Assembly: GCF_002091755.1 (NCBI RefSeq)
Contig: NZ_BDAI01000011.1
Location: forward strand, 105,397-169,396
Source of the DNA: Pseudomonas nitroreducens NBRC 12694
GTDB lineage: Bacteria; Pseudomonadota; Gammaproteobacteria; Pseudomonadales; Pseudomonadaceae
Direction of reading: 5' to 3'
Length of the DNA stretch: 64,000 nt
Shown: one piece after another, positions 1-8,475 of the stretch
How positions within the stretch are numbered: the stretch's first letter is position 1
How the letters are laid out: every line of letters begins with the position of its first letter
The notes under the pieces: model-generated
Seen by the model: only the letters and a program-made list of their open reading frames with translations
Told to the model about the DNA's origin: nothing
Database searches by the model: none
Made by a program: the position numbers and the translations under genes

Positions 1-210
1 GTGATGGGCGCGCCGGCCAGCGTCAAGCGCAGCCTCAGCGACGAAGAGATCGCCTGGAAGCGCCGTGGCACCGAGGAATACCAGGCCCTGGCCAGGCGCT
101 GTATCGAAAGCCTGGTGGAGTGCCAGCCGCTGGCAGAGATAGAAGAAGAGCGCCCGCGCCTGGGGGATTCCGGTTTCCGGCCGAAGGCAGAGGCAGGGAA
201 GGGCGCATGA
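1..210 (+). CDS. paaY: PaaY, phenylacetate-pathway hexapeptide thioesterase (C-terminal fragment)
   Basis: This is the last 69 codons of a gene cut by the left window edge, so codon 1 here is not a start. The segment opens with MGAPASVKR, the end of a left-handed beta-helix seen in gamma-carbonic-anhydrase-like PaaY proteins. It continues with a charged helical tail (SDEEIAWKRRGTEEYQALAR) typical of the family C-terminus. PaaY is known to hydrolyse dead-end CoA thioesters formed during aerobic phenylacetate degradation. Its stop overlaps the paaX start (ATGA), so the two are translationally coupled as in other paa clusters. Identity rests on this tail plus the neighbour. Confidence 0.8.
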   Translation: MMGAPASVKRSLSDEEIAWKRRGTEEYQALARRCIESLVECQPLAEIEEERPRLGDSGFRPKAEAGKGA

Positions 211-1211
211 GTACTGGGGTTCGCTCCAATGGCCAGGCGGTGCGGCGGGCAGGTATAGTCGCCGCTCCTTCGCCTGCGCAACGTGCCATGACCGCTCTAG
301 CACCGCTGAACCAGCTGATCAATCGCTTCCAGGAACAGACGCCGATCCGCGCCAGTTCGCTGATCATCACCCTGTATGGCGATGCCATCGAACCCCACGG
401 CGGCACCGTCTGGTTGGGCAGCCTGATCAATCTGCTGGAACCGTTCGGCATCAACGAGCGGCTGATCCGCACCTCGATCTTCCGCCTGACCAAGGAAGAC
501 TGGCTGACCGCCGAAAAGGTCGGCCGGCGCAGTTACTACAGCCTGACCGGCACCGGCCGGCGGCGGTTCGAGAAGGCCTTCAAGCGCGTCTACAGCTCCA
601 GCCTGCCGGCCTGGGACGGTTCCTGGACCCTGGTGATGCTCTCGCAGATCGCTGCCGACAAGCGCAAGCAGGTCCGCGAGGAACTGGAATGGCAGGGCTT
701 TGGCGCGATTTCGCCGACCGTCATGGCCTGCCCGCGCGCCGACCGCAGCGACGTCATGGCGACTCTGCAGGATCTCGAAGTCGCCGACGATTGCATTGTC
801 TTCGAAACCCGCGCGCAGGACGTGCTGGCGTCCCGTGCCATGCGCCTGCAGGTGCGCGAGAGCTGGAAGATCGACGAGCTCGGCGAGCACTACAGCGAAT
901 TCATCCAGCTGTTCCGCCCGCTCTGGCAGGCACTGCGCGAGCAGGACCAGTTGCGCCCGGAAGACTGCTTCCTGGCGCGCACCCTTTTGATCCACGAATA
1001 CCGCCGGCTGCTACTGCGCGACCCACAACTGCCCGACGAACTGCTGCCGGGTGATTGGGAAGGCCGCGCCGCGCGACAGTTGTGCCGCAACATCTACCGA
1101 CTGATCCACGCCAAGGCCGAGGACTGGCTGAACCGCAACCTGGAGACCGCCGACGGCCCGCTGCCGGACGTCGGGGAAAGCTTCTACAAGCGTTTCGGCG
1201 GATTGAACTGA
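207..1211 (+). CDS. paaX: PaaX, phenylacetyl-CoA-responsive repressor of the paa catabolic genes
   Basis: PaaX is a GntR-like winged-helix repressor of phenylacetate degradation genes that is released by phenylacetyl-CoA. The protein carries the PaaX N-terminal signature (SLIITLYGDAIEPHGGTVWL, then an HTH around LIRTSIFRLTKEDWL) and the C-terminal RQLCRNIYRLIHAKAEDWL and FYKRFGGL blocks. I chose the ATG at 207 because it overlaps the paaY stop and has a purine-rich ribosome site (AGGGAAGGG). This gives 334 residues. An in-frame ATG at 288 would give 307 residues, the usual family length, but has no visible Shine-Dalgarno, so the first 27 residues may not be conserved. It is the last gene of the paa block entering the window. 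Confidence 0.92.
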   Translation: MSTGVRSNGQAVRRAGIVAAPSPAQRAMTALAPLNQLINRFQEQTPIRASSLIITLYGDAIEPHGGTVWLGSLINLLEPFGINERLIRTSIFRLTKEDWLTAEKVGRRSYYSLTGTGRRRFEKAFKRVYSSSLPAWDGSWTLVMLSQIAADKRKQVREELEWQGFGAISPTVMACPRADRSDVMATLQDLEVADDCIVFETRAQDVLASRAMRLQVRESWKIDELGEHYSEFIQLFRPLWQALREQDQLRPEDCFLARTLLIHEYRRLLLRDPQLPDELLPGDWEGRAARQLCRNIYRLIHAKAEDWLNRNLETADGPLPDVGESFYKRFGGLN

Positions 1212-1375
1212 CAGGAGTTGGCGTGAAAAATGCCTCCCGCTCTGCAACGCTGCGGTTGCAGCGCGGGGACACCGCCGCGAATCCTTCCTGAGAAGGCGAG
1301 CGGCGGACGATGACGACAGGCCCATGAGGCTGTCGCTGAATAACAACAAACAATGCGTGTGAGGCTTTGCAGGTC

Positions 1376-2293
1376 ATGAATTCTTCATCGACATTGAGGG
1401 ATGACGCTTTCGAGGCGTGGCTGGGACAGGTCAACCGGGCGTGCGGTCGTTTCGATGCGCGTACCCTCGGCCCCCAGTTCCATGGACGGTTGCGCGAGTA
1501 CCAGGGCGGTGCGATCAAGCTTTCCGTGGTCGACATGGCCCAGGTGCACCTGTACCGGACCAGCAAGGAGGTCGGCTCCAGCGCCGGCGGCCACTACTAC
1601 GCGGTGTTCCAGCTCGAAGGGCGCTCGCGCCTGGAGCAGGGCGACAACCGTGTGGAGCTGTCGCGAGGCGACATCAGCCTGATCGACGCCAGCCGCCCCA
1701 GCGACATGACCTACCTGGAGGAATCCCGGCAGCTCTCGCTGATCCTTCCGCGCCAGGTGATCGAGCGCGGCCTGCGCATGTCGGAAGTGACCTGCGCCTC
1801 GAAGATCCCCGCCAGCTCGCCGATTGCCGTGCTCGCCAATCGACTGATCGTCGAGACCAGCCAGCAGGAAAGCCTCGGCATGCTGGAAAGCGAAGCGACC
1901 CTCGACGCCCTGGTGACGCTGCTGCGCCCGGCGCTGGCCAGCCACGACGCCGAGCAGGACAACCACGAACGCATGTTCCGCAAGGCCACCGTCTTCATCG
2001 ACCAGCACATCGGCGCCGAAGAGCTCTGCCCCGAGCTGATCGCCCGTGAAGTGGGCATTTCGGTGCGCGGCCTGTACCGCATGTTCGCCAAGAAGGGCCT
2101 GGTGGTGGCGCAGTACATCAAGAACCGCCGCCTGGACTTCTGCGCCGAAACTCTGCGCAACGCCCAGTTCGAGCAGAAGCTGTCGGCGCTGGGCTATGCC
2201 TGGGGCTTCTCCGATTCGAGCTACTTCTCCACGGCGTTCAAGGGGCGCTTCGGGGTTTCTCCGGGCGAGTATCGCAAGCGTTACGCCAATTGA
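1376..2293 (+). CDS. feaR: FeaR-like AraC-family activator
   Basis: An AraC-type regulator of 305 residues. The N-terminal half is an AraC-binding-like cupin (VHLYRTSKEVGSSAGGHYYAV through LSRGDISLIDASRPSDM). The C-terminal ~100 residues hold the two helix-turn-helix motifs (ELIAREVGISVRGLYRMF and LSALGYAWGFSDSSYFSTAF, followed by FGVSPGEYRKRY). Length and N-terminal pattern match FeaR, the known activator of 2-phenylethylamine-derived phenylacetaldehyde oxidation. It lies immediately upstream of the cytochrome c and feaB genes, its expected targets. The ATG at 1376 is preferred to the in-frame TTG at 1367. The FeaR assignment depends partly on context. Confidence 0.8.
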   Translation: MNSSSTLRDDAFEAWLGQVNRACGRFDARTLGPQFHGRLREYQGGAIKLSVVDMAQVHLYRTSKEVGSSAGGHYYAVFQLEGRSRLEQGDNRVELSRGDISLIDASRPSDMTYLEESRQLSLILPRQVIERGLRMSEVTCASKIPASSPIAVLANRLIVETSQQESLGMLESEATLDALVTLLRPALASHDAEQDNHERMFRKATVFIDQHIGAEELCPELIAREVGISVRGLYRMFAKKGLVVAQYIKNRRLDFCAETLRNAQFEQKLSALGYAWGFSDSSYFSTAFKGRFGVSPGEYRKRYAN

Positions 2294-2714
2294 TTCAGCC
2301 GGTCGACGGCGATACCTAGCGGCTTCGTGCCGTGAGTGATGGGTATCGCTGCGCGCCACGCCACCCTATGTTGAAGCCCATCTGCACCATTCCCCTCGAC
2401 TGACACCTTTGTAGGATGGGGGGAGCGCAGCGATACCCATGCCGTGGGTTAGCACCGTGCCCATGCGGGTTCGCGAGCAAGGACCAGGCGTCCCCCCTCG
2501 GTCCTACGAAGAGAGCGACGGTGCTACCTCTGTAGGAGCGAGCTTGCTCGCGAACGCTTTCGCACAATGATCCTCGTCACCTGAGTGCCATCCTGGCACT
2601 CCCGCCAACACGTCTGGCACAGAGGAAAAGACTCTCCCGAGCGCCGCTGGCAACAATCAGCTTCGATGACGCGCGCCCTCTCGGCCGCACGCTGTTCTCG
2701 AAGGTGATATCCCG
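2294..2714 (+). repeat. Intergenic repeat cluster (inverted GCGCAGCGATACCCAT pair plus REP pair)
   Basis: No gene is visible in these 421 bases. A 16-base sequence, ATGGGTATCGCTGCGC at 2339-2354, recurs as a perfect inverted copy at 2425-2440. A REP pair follows: a degenerate inverted copy at about 2470-2510 (TTCGCGAGCAAGGACC to GGTCCTACGAA) and a canonical copy GTAGGAGCGAGCTTGCTCG at 2532-2550, extending to 2555. The remaining ~150 bases before the cytochrome gene probably contain its promoter, but I could not pick a convincing box. Confidence 0.75.
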
Positions 2715-3119
2715 ATGTCCCGTAACAAGCTCCGATTCGGTGCCCTCGGCCTGCTGCTGGCCGGCGCGCTGCTGCAACCGGTCCTGGCGTTCGCCGGGGG
2801 CTGCCCGGCAAACGATGCGCAGAAAGGCGAGACCGTCTTCGCCCGCGACTGCTCGATCTGCCACACCGCCAAGGCCGACGGCCCCGGCATGATGGGCCCC
2901 AACCTGCATGGCGTGGTCGGCCGCATGGCCGGTTCGCTCGCCGGCTTCAGCTATTCCCAGGCGATGAAGAGCAAGGGCGCGGCCTGGTCGCGCGACAATC
3001 TCGACGCCTTCGTCAGCCAGCCCCAGGCCGCCGTGCCCGGAACCTACATGCCCTTTGCAGGCTTGGCCGACGCGGCCGAGCGGCGGGCGCTCACCTGCTG
3101 GCTGAGCCAGCAGCACTGA
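2715..3119 (+). CDS. Periplasmic class I cytochrome c
   Basis: A 134-residue protein with a Sec signal peptide (residues ~1-28, ending LAFAG) and one heme-binding motif, CSICH. It also has the class I landmarks GPNLHGVVGR and a likely Met axial ligand in YMPFAG. The protein is a small c2-like monoheme electron carrier in the periplasm. It lies 16 bases upstream of feaB, so the two are probably co-transcribed. The inference is that it takes electrons from the periplasmic dehydrogenase that makes phenylacetaldehyde, but no such dehydrogenase lies beside it. Cytochrome identity is certain from the motif; the partner is not. Confidence 0.88.
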   Translation: MSRNKLRFGALGLLLAGALLQPVLAFAGGCPANDAQKGETVFARDCSICHTAKADGPGMMGPNLHGVVGRMAGSLAGFSYSQAMKSKGAAWSRDNLDAFVSQPQAAVPGTYMPFAGLADAAERRALTCWLSQQH

Positions 3120-3135
3120 TATTCCAGGAGAGACC

Positions 3136-4626
3136 ATGAACGTCACACAGACTCTGCCCAAGGTCACGGCCTTCCTGCAGCGCAAGCATGGCTGCTTCAT
3201 CGACGGCGCCTGGGTGGTGCCCGAAGGCGCCCGCACCGACGTGCTGAACCCGGCCACCGGCGAGGCGATCTCCAGCGTTGCCGACATCGACACCGACCTG
3301 CTCGACCACGCGGTGAAGTCCGCCCACGCCTCCTACAAGTCCCGCGTCTGGGCCGATTTGCGCCCGGCCGACCGCGAGCGCATTCTGCTGCGCTTCGCTG
3401 ACCTGGTGGAAGCCAACGGCGAAGAACTGGCCCAGCTGGAAACCCTCAGCCAGGGCAAGTCGATCAATATCGCGCGTATGCTGGATGTGGGCGCCACCGT
3501 CGAGTTCATGCGCTACATGGCTGGCTGGGCGACCAAGATCGAAGGCCAGTCGCTGAACGTCTCCATCCCGCTGCCGCCGGGCGCCAAGTTCACCGCCTAC
3601 ACCCGCCGCGAGCCGGTAGGCGTGGTCGCCGGCATCGTGCCGTGGAACTTCCCGCTGATGATCGCTGTGTGGAAGTTGATCCCGGCACTGGCTACCGGTA
3701 ACAGCGTGGTGATCAAGCCCGCTTCGGAAACTCCTCTGACCGCCTTGCGCCTGGCTGAACTGGCCTTCGAAGCCGGCGTACCGGCCGGCGTGTTCAACCT
3801 GGTGACTGGCGATGGCCCGCGTATCGGTGGTGGCCTGGCCAGCCACAAGTTGGTCAATAAGGTGTCCTTCACCGGTTCCACTGCGGTGGGTCGCAGCGTC
3901 GGCCTGGCCGCCGTGCAGAACATGACCCGCTTTGCCCTGGAACTGGGCGGCAAGAACCCGATGATCGTGCTGGCCGACGCCAACATCGACAACGCGGTGC
4001 AGGGCGCGCTGCTGGGCGGCTTGCTGAACAACGGCCAGGTCTGCGCTGCGGCTTCGCGCTTCTACGTACATCGCTCGCGCTACGACGAGTTCGTCGAGAA
4101 GCTGGCCGCTGCCGTCGCCGGCATGAGCCTGGGCGAGGGCATGGATCCATCCGCGCAGATCAACCCGCTGGTATCCGCCAAGCAGCAGCGCAGCGTACTG
4201 GAGCACATTGCCCGCGCCGGTGAGCAGGGCGCGCGCATCGTCTGTGGCGGTGAGCGGATCGCTGGCAACGGTTTCTACGTGCAGCCCACCGTGCTGGCGG
4301 ACGTGACCATGCAGATGGCCGTGGCCCGTGACGAAGTCTTCGGCCCGGTGCTGGCGGTGCTGCCGTTCGATGATGAAGACCAGGCCATCGAGATGGCCAA
4401 CGACAGCGAATACGGTCTGGGCGCGAGCCTGTGGACGAACGACCTGAGCAAGGCGATGAACCTGGTGCCGCGCATCGAGTCCGGCACCGTGTGGGTCAAC
4501 GCCCACGTGCTGCTCGACCCGAGCATGCCCTTCGGCGGCGTCAAGCAGTCGGGCATGGGCCGCGAGTTCGGCCGTGCCGTGGTCGAGGCCTATACCGAGA
4601 TCAAGTCGGTGTGCATCGCGCACTGA
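3136..4626 (+). CDS. feaB: Phenylacetaldehyde dehydrogenase (FeaB/PadA type)
   Basis: An NAD-dependent aldehyde dehydrogenase of 496 residues, the standard family length. The catalytic Glu lies in LELGGKNP and the catalytic Cys in NNGQVCAAASRF; the Rossmann glycine motif FTGSTAVG is present. It is expected to oxidise phenylacetaldehyde to phenylacetate in the cytoplasm. The assignment is supported by the FeaR-type regulator upstream and by paaXY further left, which would degrade the product. It has a good Shine-Dalgarno (CCAGGAGAGACC) and sits directly behind the cytochrome c gene. A strong hairpin terminator follows. Other aromatic aldehydes are possible substrates, since the family is broad. 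Confidence 0.87.
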   Translation: MNVTQTLPKVTAFLQRKHGCFIDGAWVVPEGARTDVLNPATGEAISSVADIDTDLLDHAVKSAHASYKSRVWADLRPADRERILLRFADLVEANGEELAQLETLSQGKSINIARMLDVGATVEFMRYMAGWATKIEGQSLNVSIPLPPGAKFTAYTRREPVGVVAGIVPWNFPLMIAVWKLIPALATGNSVVIKPASETPLTALRLAELAFEAGVPAGVFNLVTGDGPRIGGGLASHKLVNKVSFTGSTAVGRSVGLAAVQNMTRFALELGGKNPMIVLADANIDNAVQGALLGGLLNNGQVCAAASRFYVHRSRYDEFVEKLAAAVAGMSLGEGMDPSAQINPLVSAKQQRSVLEHIARAGEQGARIVCGGERIAGNGFYVQPTVLADVTMQMAVARDEVFGPVLAVLPFDDEDQAIEMANDSEYGLGASLWTNDLSKAMNLVPRIESGTVWVNAHVLLDPSMPFGGVKQSGMGREFGRAVVEAYTEIKSVCIAH

Positions 4627-4658
4627 TTGATAGAGAGAGCAACACCCTCGTTTAGCAG

Positions 4659-4682
4659 CGGGCCTTCGGGCCCGTTTTTTTT
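4659..4682 (+). terminator. Rho-independent terminator after feaB
   Basis: Stem CGGGCC/GGCCCG with a TTCG tetraloop (4659-4674), followed by a run of eight T (4675-4682). It ends the cytochrome c-feaB transcript. Confidence 0.9.
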
Positions 4683-4709
4683 GCGCGGGATTTGTATCGG
4701 ACCGGACTT

Positions 4710-4889
4710 GTAGGAGCGAGCTTGCTCGCGAACCGCCCAGCCGCGGTGACACTGGCTGTTCGCGAGCAAGGACTAGGCGTCCCCCTCGGCCCTACGAAAA
4801 GCCTCGCGCGGTGGCGAGTCGTAGGATGGGTGGAGCGCAGAGCGGTATGAGGCGTAGGGCGAATAACGCTGACGCGTTATGCGCCCTAC
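4710..4889 (+). repeat. REP pair plus a second palindromic repeat
   Basis: GTAGGAGCGAGCTTGCTCG begins at 4710 (REP to 4733). A degenerate inverted partner is at 4758-4798 (GTTCGCGAGCAAGG to CCCTACGAA). A second element at 4821-4889 starts GTAGGATGGGTGGAGCGCAG and ends in a hairpin between CGTAGGGCGAATAACGC (4852-4868) and GCGTTATGCGCCCTACG (4873-4889). The same GTAGGATGG..GAGCGCAG head occurs at 2411, and TTATGCGCCCTACG recurs near 19858. These are dispersed extragenic repeats, sitting between convergent genes feaB and fahA. Confidence 0.8.
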
Positions 4890-4906
4890 GGTCCGCGGGA
4901 ATCGCA

Positions 4907-6211
4907 TCAGTGCGCTGGCAGAATCCGTCCGCGGCATTCGCCGAAGCCGATGGTCGCATGCCCCTCGCGGCGGCAGCGGGCGCGCAGGATGATCTCGTCG
5001 CCGTCTTCGAGGAAGCGCCGTTCTTCGCCATTGGCCAGCACCACCGGCTGCTTTCCACCAAAGGTCATTTCCAGCAGGCTGCCGAAGCTGTCAGGGGTCT
5101 CGCCGGAGAGGGTACCGGAGCCGAACAGGTCGCCCGGTTGCAGGCGGCAGCCATTGACGCTGTGGTGCGCGACCATCTGTGCGACCGTCCAGTACATGTT
5201 CAACGTGTTGCTCAGGGCAATGCGCTCGGGAGCCTGGTGTTCGCGGCGCATGCGCGCAGTGTGCAGCAGCACTTCCAGCTCGATATCCAGAGCGCCGTGT
5301 TGCTGGTCGCTTTCGTCGTACAGGTACGGCAGCGGCTGCGGGTCGCCTTCCGGGCGGGCCGGCTGGGCCACGCGGAAAGGCTCCAGCGCCTCGGCGGTGA
5401 CCACCCAGGGCGACACCGTGGTGGCGAAGCTCTTCGACAGGAACGGTCCCAGCGGTTGGTATTCCCAGGCCTGAACGTCACGCGCGGACCAGTCGTTGAG
5501 CAGGCAGAAGCCGGCGATGTGGCCGGAGGCCGCATTGATCGGGATCGCCTTGCCCTGGTCGTTGCCCTGGCCGATCCAGATGCCCAGTTCCAGCTCCAGG
5601 TCCATGCGTGCGCAGGGGCCGAAGGTCGGTACGTCGACGCCGGCGGGCAGGGTCTGGCCGTTGGGGCGGCGCACCTCGGTGCCGGAGGGCACGACGGTGG
5701 ACGCGCGACCGTGGTAGCCGATGGGCACGTACTTGTAGTTGGGCAGCAGCGGGTTGTCCGGGCGGAACAGTTTGCCGACGTTCTTCGCGTGGTGGATGCC
5801 GACGTAGAAGTCGGTGTAGTCGCCAACCTTGGCCGGCAGGTGCATGCGGCACGCGGCCTGGGGCTTGAGCAGCGCGGCGCCCAAGTGCTCCATGCGCTTC
5901 TGTTCGCCGCTACCTTCGCTGAGCAGGTAGATCAGCGCATCGCGCAGGGTACGTCGTGCGGTGCCCCCGAGGGCAAAGAAGGCGTTCAGGCTGTCGCCGC
6001 TGGCCACCAGCGCGGCCTGGTGCGCGGCGCCGTGGAAGAGGCCGGTTTCGCAAGCGGTCTTCAGGTCGAAGATGTAGTCGCCGATGGCCACGCCGCCACG
6101 GGGCGAGTCACCCGGCGGGCTGAACACGCCCAGCGGCAGGTTCTGCAGGGGAAAATCCGGGTGGCCGTTGGCCGATTCGATCCAGCTTTGTGTGCTGTGG
6201 GCGGCGCTCAT
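4907..6211 (-). CDS. fahA: Fumarylacetoacetase
   Basis: Catalyses hydrolysis of 4-fumarylacetoacetate to fumarate and acetoacetate, the last step of tyrosine/homogentisate degradation. At 434 residues it matches the family. Landmarks are FYVGIHHAKNVGKLFRPDNP, the substrate loop YVPIGYHGRASTV, and metal ligands in LELELGIW and NDWSARD, then PLGPFLSKSFATTVSPWV. The gene starts one base after the hmgA stop, so it forms an operon hmgA-fahA transcribed leftward. A maiA/hmgC (maleylacetoacetate isomerase) gene, which follows fahA in several pseudomonads, is not found downstream here; the next gene is feaB on the other strand. Confidence 0.96.
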   Translation of the reverse strand: MSAAHSTQSWIESANGHPDFPLQNLPLGVFSPPGDSPRGGVAIGDYIFDLKTACETGLFHGAAHQAALVASGDSLNAFFALGGTARRTLRDALIYLLSEGSGEQKRMEHLGAALLKPQAACRMHLPAKVGDYTDFYVGIHHAKNVGKLFRPDNPLLPNYKYVPIGYHGRASTVVPSGTEVRRPNGQTLPAGVDVPTFGPCARMDLELELGIWIGQGNDQGKAIPINAASGHIAGFCLLNDWSARDVQAWEYQPLGPFLSKSFATTVSPWVVTAEALEPFRVAQPARPEGDPQPLPYLYDESDQQHGALDIELEVLLHTARMRREHQAPERIALSNTLNMYWTVAQMVAHHSVNGCRLQPGDLFGSGTLSGETPDSFGSLLEMTFGGKQPVVLANGEERRFLEDGDEIILRARCRREGHATIGFGECRGRILPAH

Positions 6212-6212
6212 G

Positions 6213-7505
6213 TTACTGCTCCTGGGAAGGGTCGAAGGTCTTCTGCATGCCGCTCCAGCAGCTGTCGTAGTCAGGCTGCAGCTGCGGGCAGTCGAGGGCG
6301 AAGCGGCTGGGGCGCAGCACGCGGCCGGTCTCGAACATGAAGGCCATGGTCTGGTCGATCTTGTGGGGTTTTAGGTCGGCGGTGATGGCCTGCCGCGTGG
6401 TGGCGTTGTCCGGGCCGTGGGCGCTCATGCAGTTGTGCAGCGAGGCGCCGCCGGGGACGAAGCCGTCGGCCTTGGCGTCGTACACGCCCTGGATCAGGCC
6501 CATGAACTCGTTCATCAGGTTGCGGTGGAACCACGGCGGGCGGAAGGTGCTCTCGGCCACCATCCAGCGCGGCGGGAAGATCACGAAGTCCATGTTGGCC
6601 ATGCCATGGGTGTCGCTGGGCGAGGTCAGTACGGTGAAGATGGACGGGTCCGGGTGGTCGTAGCTCACCGTGCCGATGGTGTTGAAGCGGCGCAGGTCGT
6701 ACTTGTAGGGCACGTTGTTGCCGTGCCAGGCGACGACGTCCAGCGGCGAGTGGTCGAGCTGGGTGGCCCAGAGTTCGCCGAGGAATTTCTGCACCAGTTG
6801 CACCGGGCCTTCCACGTCTTCGTAATGCGCCACCGGGGCGAGGAAGTCGCGGGCATTGGCCAGGCCGTTGCTGCCGATGGGACCGAGGTCGGGCAGGCGC
6901 AGGGCGGCGCCGTGGTTCTCGGCGATATAGCCGGCGGCCTGGCTGTCGAGCAGTTCGACGCGCAAGCGCATGCCGCGCGGGATCACGGCGATTTCCAGCG
7001 GTTCGACCTCCAGCATGCCGAGTTCGGTGACCAGGCGCAGGCGGCCGGCCTGGGGCACGATCAGCAGTTCGCCGTCGGCGTTGAAGAATACCCGGCGCAT
7101 CGAGATATTGGCGCGGTAGGCATACAGGCTGACGCCACTGCAGGCTTCTGCCTCGGCGTTGGCGGCCATGCATAGCAGGCCGTCGACGAAGTCGGTAGGC
7201 TCCTGCGGGATTTCAAAGCTGTTCCAGCGCAGGCGATTGGGCGTGACCGGGCCAAGCGCCGTGCCGGTGATCTGCCGCTCCAGGCGCTCGAAGCGCGGGT
7301 GCGCGGCGGACGGGCGGATGCGATACAGCCAGGTGCGCCGGGCTTCGCTGCGCGGGACGGTAAAGGCGGTGCCGGAGAACTGCTCGGCGTAGAGCCCGAA
7401 CGGTACCTGCTGCGGCGAGTTCATGCCTACGGGCAGTGCACCCGGCAGGGCCTCGCTGGCGAATTCGTTGCCGAACCCGGATTGGTAGGCAGGAGAGGCG
7501 GTCAT
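6213..7505 (-). CDS. hmgA: Homogentisate 1,2-dioxygenase
   Basis: Ring-cleaving non-heme iron dioxygenase that converts homogentisate to maleylacetoacetate. The 430 residues include the family start YQSGFGNEFASEALPGALP. The iron site appears as His and Glu in WFHRNLMNEFMGLI and a second His in MSAHGPDNATT, matching the known His-Glu-His ligand arrangement. It is the first gene of the leftward hmgA-fahA operon and faces hmgR across a 90-base divergent control region with a palindromic operator. The start codon is at 7505, just beyond the operator. Confidence 0.97.
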   Translation of the reverse strand: MTASPAYQSGFGNEFASEALPGALPVGMNSPQQVPFGLYAEQFSGTAFTVPRSEARRTWLYRIRPSAAHPRFERLERQITGTALGPVTPNRLRWNSFEIPQEPTDFVDGLLCMAANAEAEACSGVSLYAYRANISMRRVFFNADGELLIVPQAGRLRLVTELGMLEVEPLEIAVIPRGMRLRVELLDSQAAGYIAENHGAALRLPDLGPIGSNGLANARDFLAPVAHYEDVEGPVQLVQKFLGELWATQLDHSPLDVVAWHGNNVPYKYDLRRFNTIGTVSYDHPDPSIFTVLTSPSDTHGMANMDFVIFPPRWMVAESTFRPPWFHRNLMNEFMGLIQGVYDAKADGFVPGGASLHNCMSAHGPDNATTRQAITADLKPHKIDQTMAFMFETGRVLRPSRFALDCPQLQPDYDSCWSGMQKTFDPSQEQ

Positions 7506-7524
7506 GGTGGTTTTACTCTTTTTA

Positions 7525-7552
7525 TCGTAATTGAATTACGATTAACGTAATT
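7525..7552. promoter_or_regulatory. HmgR operator between hmgA and hmgR
   Basis: TCGTAATTGAATTACGA (7525-7541) is a 17-base palindrome with a single central base, followed by a third half-site CGTAATT at 7546-7552. It closely resembles the 17-base palindromic operator described for the IclR-type HmgR repressor of Pseudomonas putida. It lies about 20 bases upstream of the hmgA start, where a repressor would occlude the promoter. Confidence 0.85.
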
Positions 7553-7595
7553 TCGTGTCGACGGGCCGTCAAGCCCGTCCGGGAGTTCCTTTAAG

Positions 7596-8336
7596 TTGAA
7601 GACCATGAACGACGCAGAAGACTCCGTCCCGACGAAGGGCGCGAAGGTGCAGTCCGCCGAGGTCGGCACGCAGATCCTCAAGGCCCTGGCGGACCTCGCG
7701 CCGAGCACCTCGCTCAAGCGCCTGGGCGAGTACCTGGACATGCCGGCGGCCAAGGTTCATCGCTACCTGCAGGCATTGATCGCCAGTGGCTTCGCCGAGC
7801 AGGATCCCCTGACCAACCATTACGGCCTGGGGCGTGAGGCGCTGTACGTCGGCCTGGCCGCAATCCGCCGGCTGGATGTGGTGAAGGTCGCCAGCCCGGC
7901 GCTGGCCGATCTGCGCGACGCGCTGGGGCAGACCTGCTTCCTCGCCATCTGGGGCAGTCACGGGCCCACCGTGGTGCAGGTCGAGCCGGCCCAGGGCGTG
8001 GTCACGCTGGTCACGCAGGTAGGCTCGGTGTTGCCGCTGCACGGTTCATCCACCGGGCTGGTGTTCGCGGCGTTCAAGGCTGGGCTGGAGGAGGGCGCGG
8101 ACCAGTCAGTGCTGGAGAGCATTCGCAGCGAAGGACTGCATGCGGTCCACGGTTTGCTGATGCCTGGAGTGAACGCGCTGTCGGTGCCGCTGTTCAAGAC
8201 CGGCCGCGAACTGGCCGGGGTGATTACCGTGGTTGGCTCACAAGCGAGCTTTGCCGCCGAAGTTCACGGCGAGGCGGCGGGGGCGCTGCTGGAAGTGGCA
8301 CGGGAGATCAGTTTGCGGATGGGGGGGAAGATCTGA
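7596..8336 (+). CDS. hmgR: HmgR, IclR-family repressor of homogentisate genes
   Basis: An IclR-type regulator of 246 residues: an N-terminal winged helix (ILKALADLAPSTSLKRLGEY then AAKVHRYLQALIASGF) and a C-terminal effector domain (CFLAIWGSHGPTVVQ, LPLHGSSTGLVFAAF, GVNALSVPLF). It is divergent from hmgA with the operator between them, so it probably represses hmgA-fahA until homogentisate binds, as known for P. putida HmgR. The start is uncertain: TTG at 7596 has GGGAG ten bases upstream, while the in-frame ATG at 7605 lacks good spacing. No terminator is evident behind it. Confidence 0.9.
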   Translation: MKTMNDAEDSVPTKGAKVQSAEVGTQILKALADLAPSTSLKRLGEYLDMPAAKVHRYLQALIASGFAEQDPLTNHYGLGREALYVGLAAIRRLDVVKVASPALADLRDALGQTCFLAIWGSHGPTVVQVEPAQGVVTLVTQVGSVLPLHGSSTGLVFAAFKAGLEEGADQSVLESIRSEGLHAVHGLLMPGVNALSVPLFKTGRELAGVITVVGSQASFAAEVHGEAAGALLEVAREISLRMGGKI

Positions 8337-8369
8337 GATTCCGCAACCATGGATCTCGCTCACTCTAAC

Positions 8370-8391
8370 CCTCCCCTAAAGGGAGAGGGGA
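8370..8391. repeat. CCCTCCCC/GGGAGAGGGG hairpin repeat
   Basis: CCCTCCCCTAAAGGGAGAGGG lies between the convergent ends of hmgR and the LysR gene. Related CCCTCTCCC/GGGAGAGGG sequences occur near 10930 and 24040, so this is a dispersed intergenic hairpin, possibly acting as a weak terminator. Confidence 0.5.
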
Positions 8392-8475
8392 ACGTTCGGG
8401 GCGAGGAGAAATTCTGAGTCAGCCGGCGCTCTCGAAGTGTTCCCTCTGGGAGGGGCTCTTGGGCCCGTGGCGCGA

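Noticed and set aside
4811..6340. A 509-codon open frame on the plus strand over fahA
   Set aside because: It is antisense to a clear fumarylacetoacetase with catalytic motifs; its peptide is rich in Arg, Ala and Gly without domains, typical of a shadow frame in GC-rich DNA.
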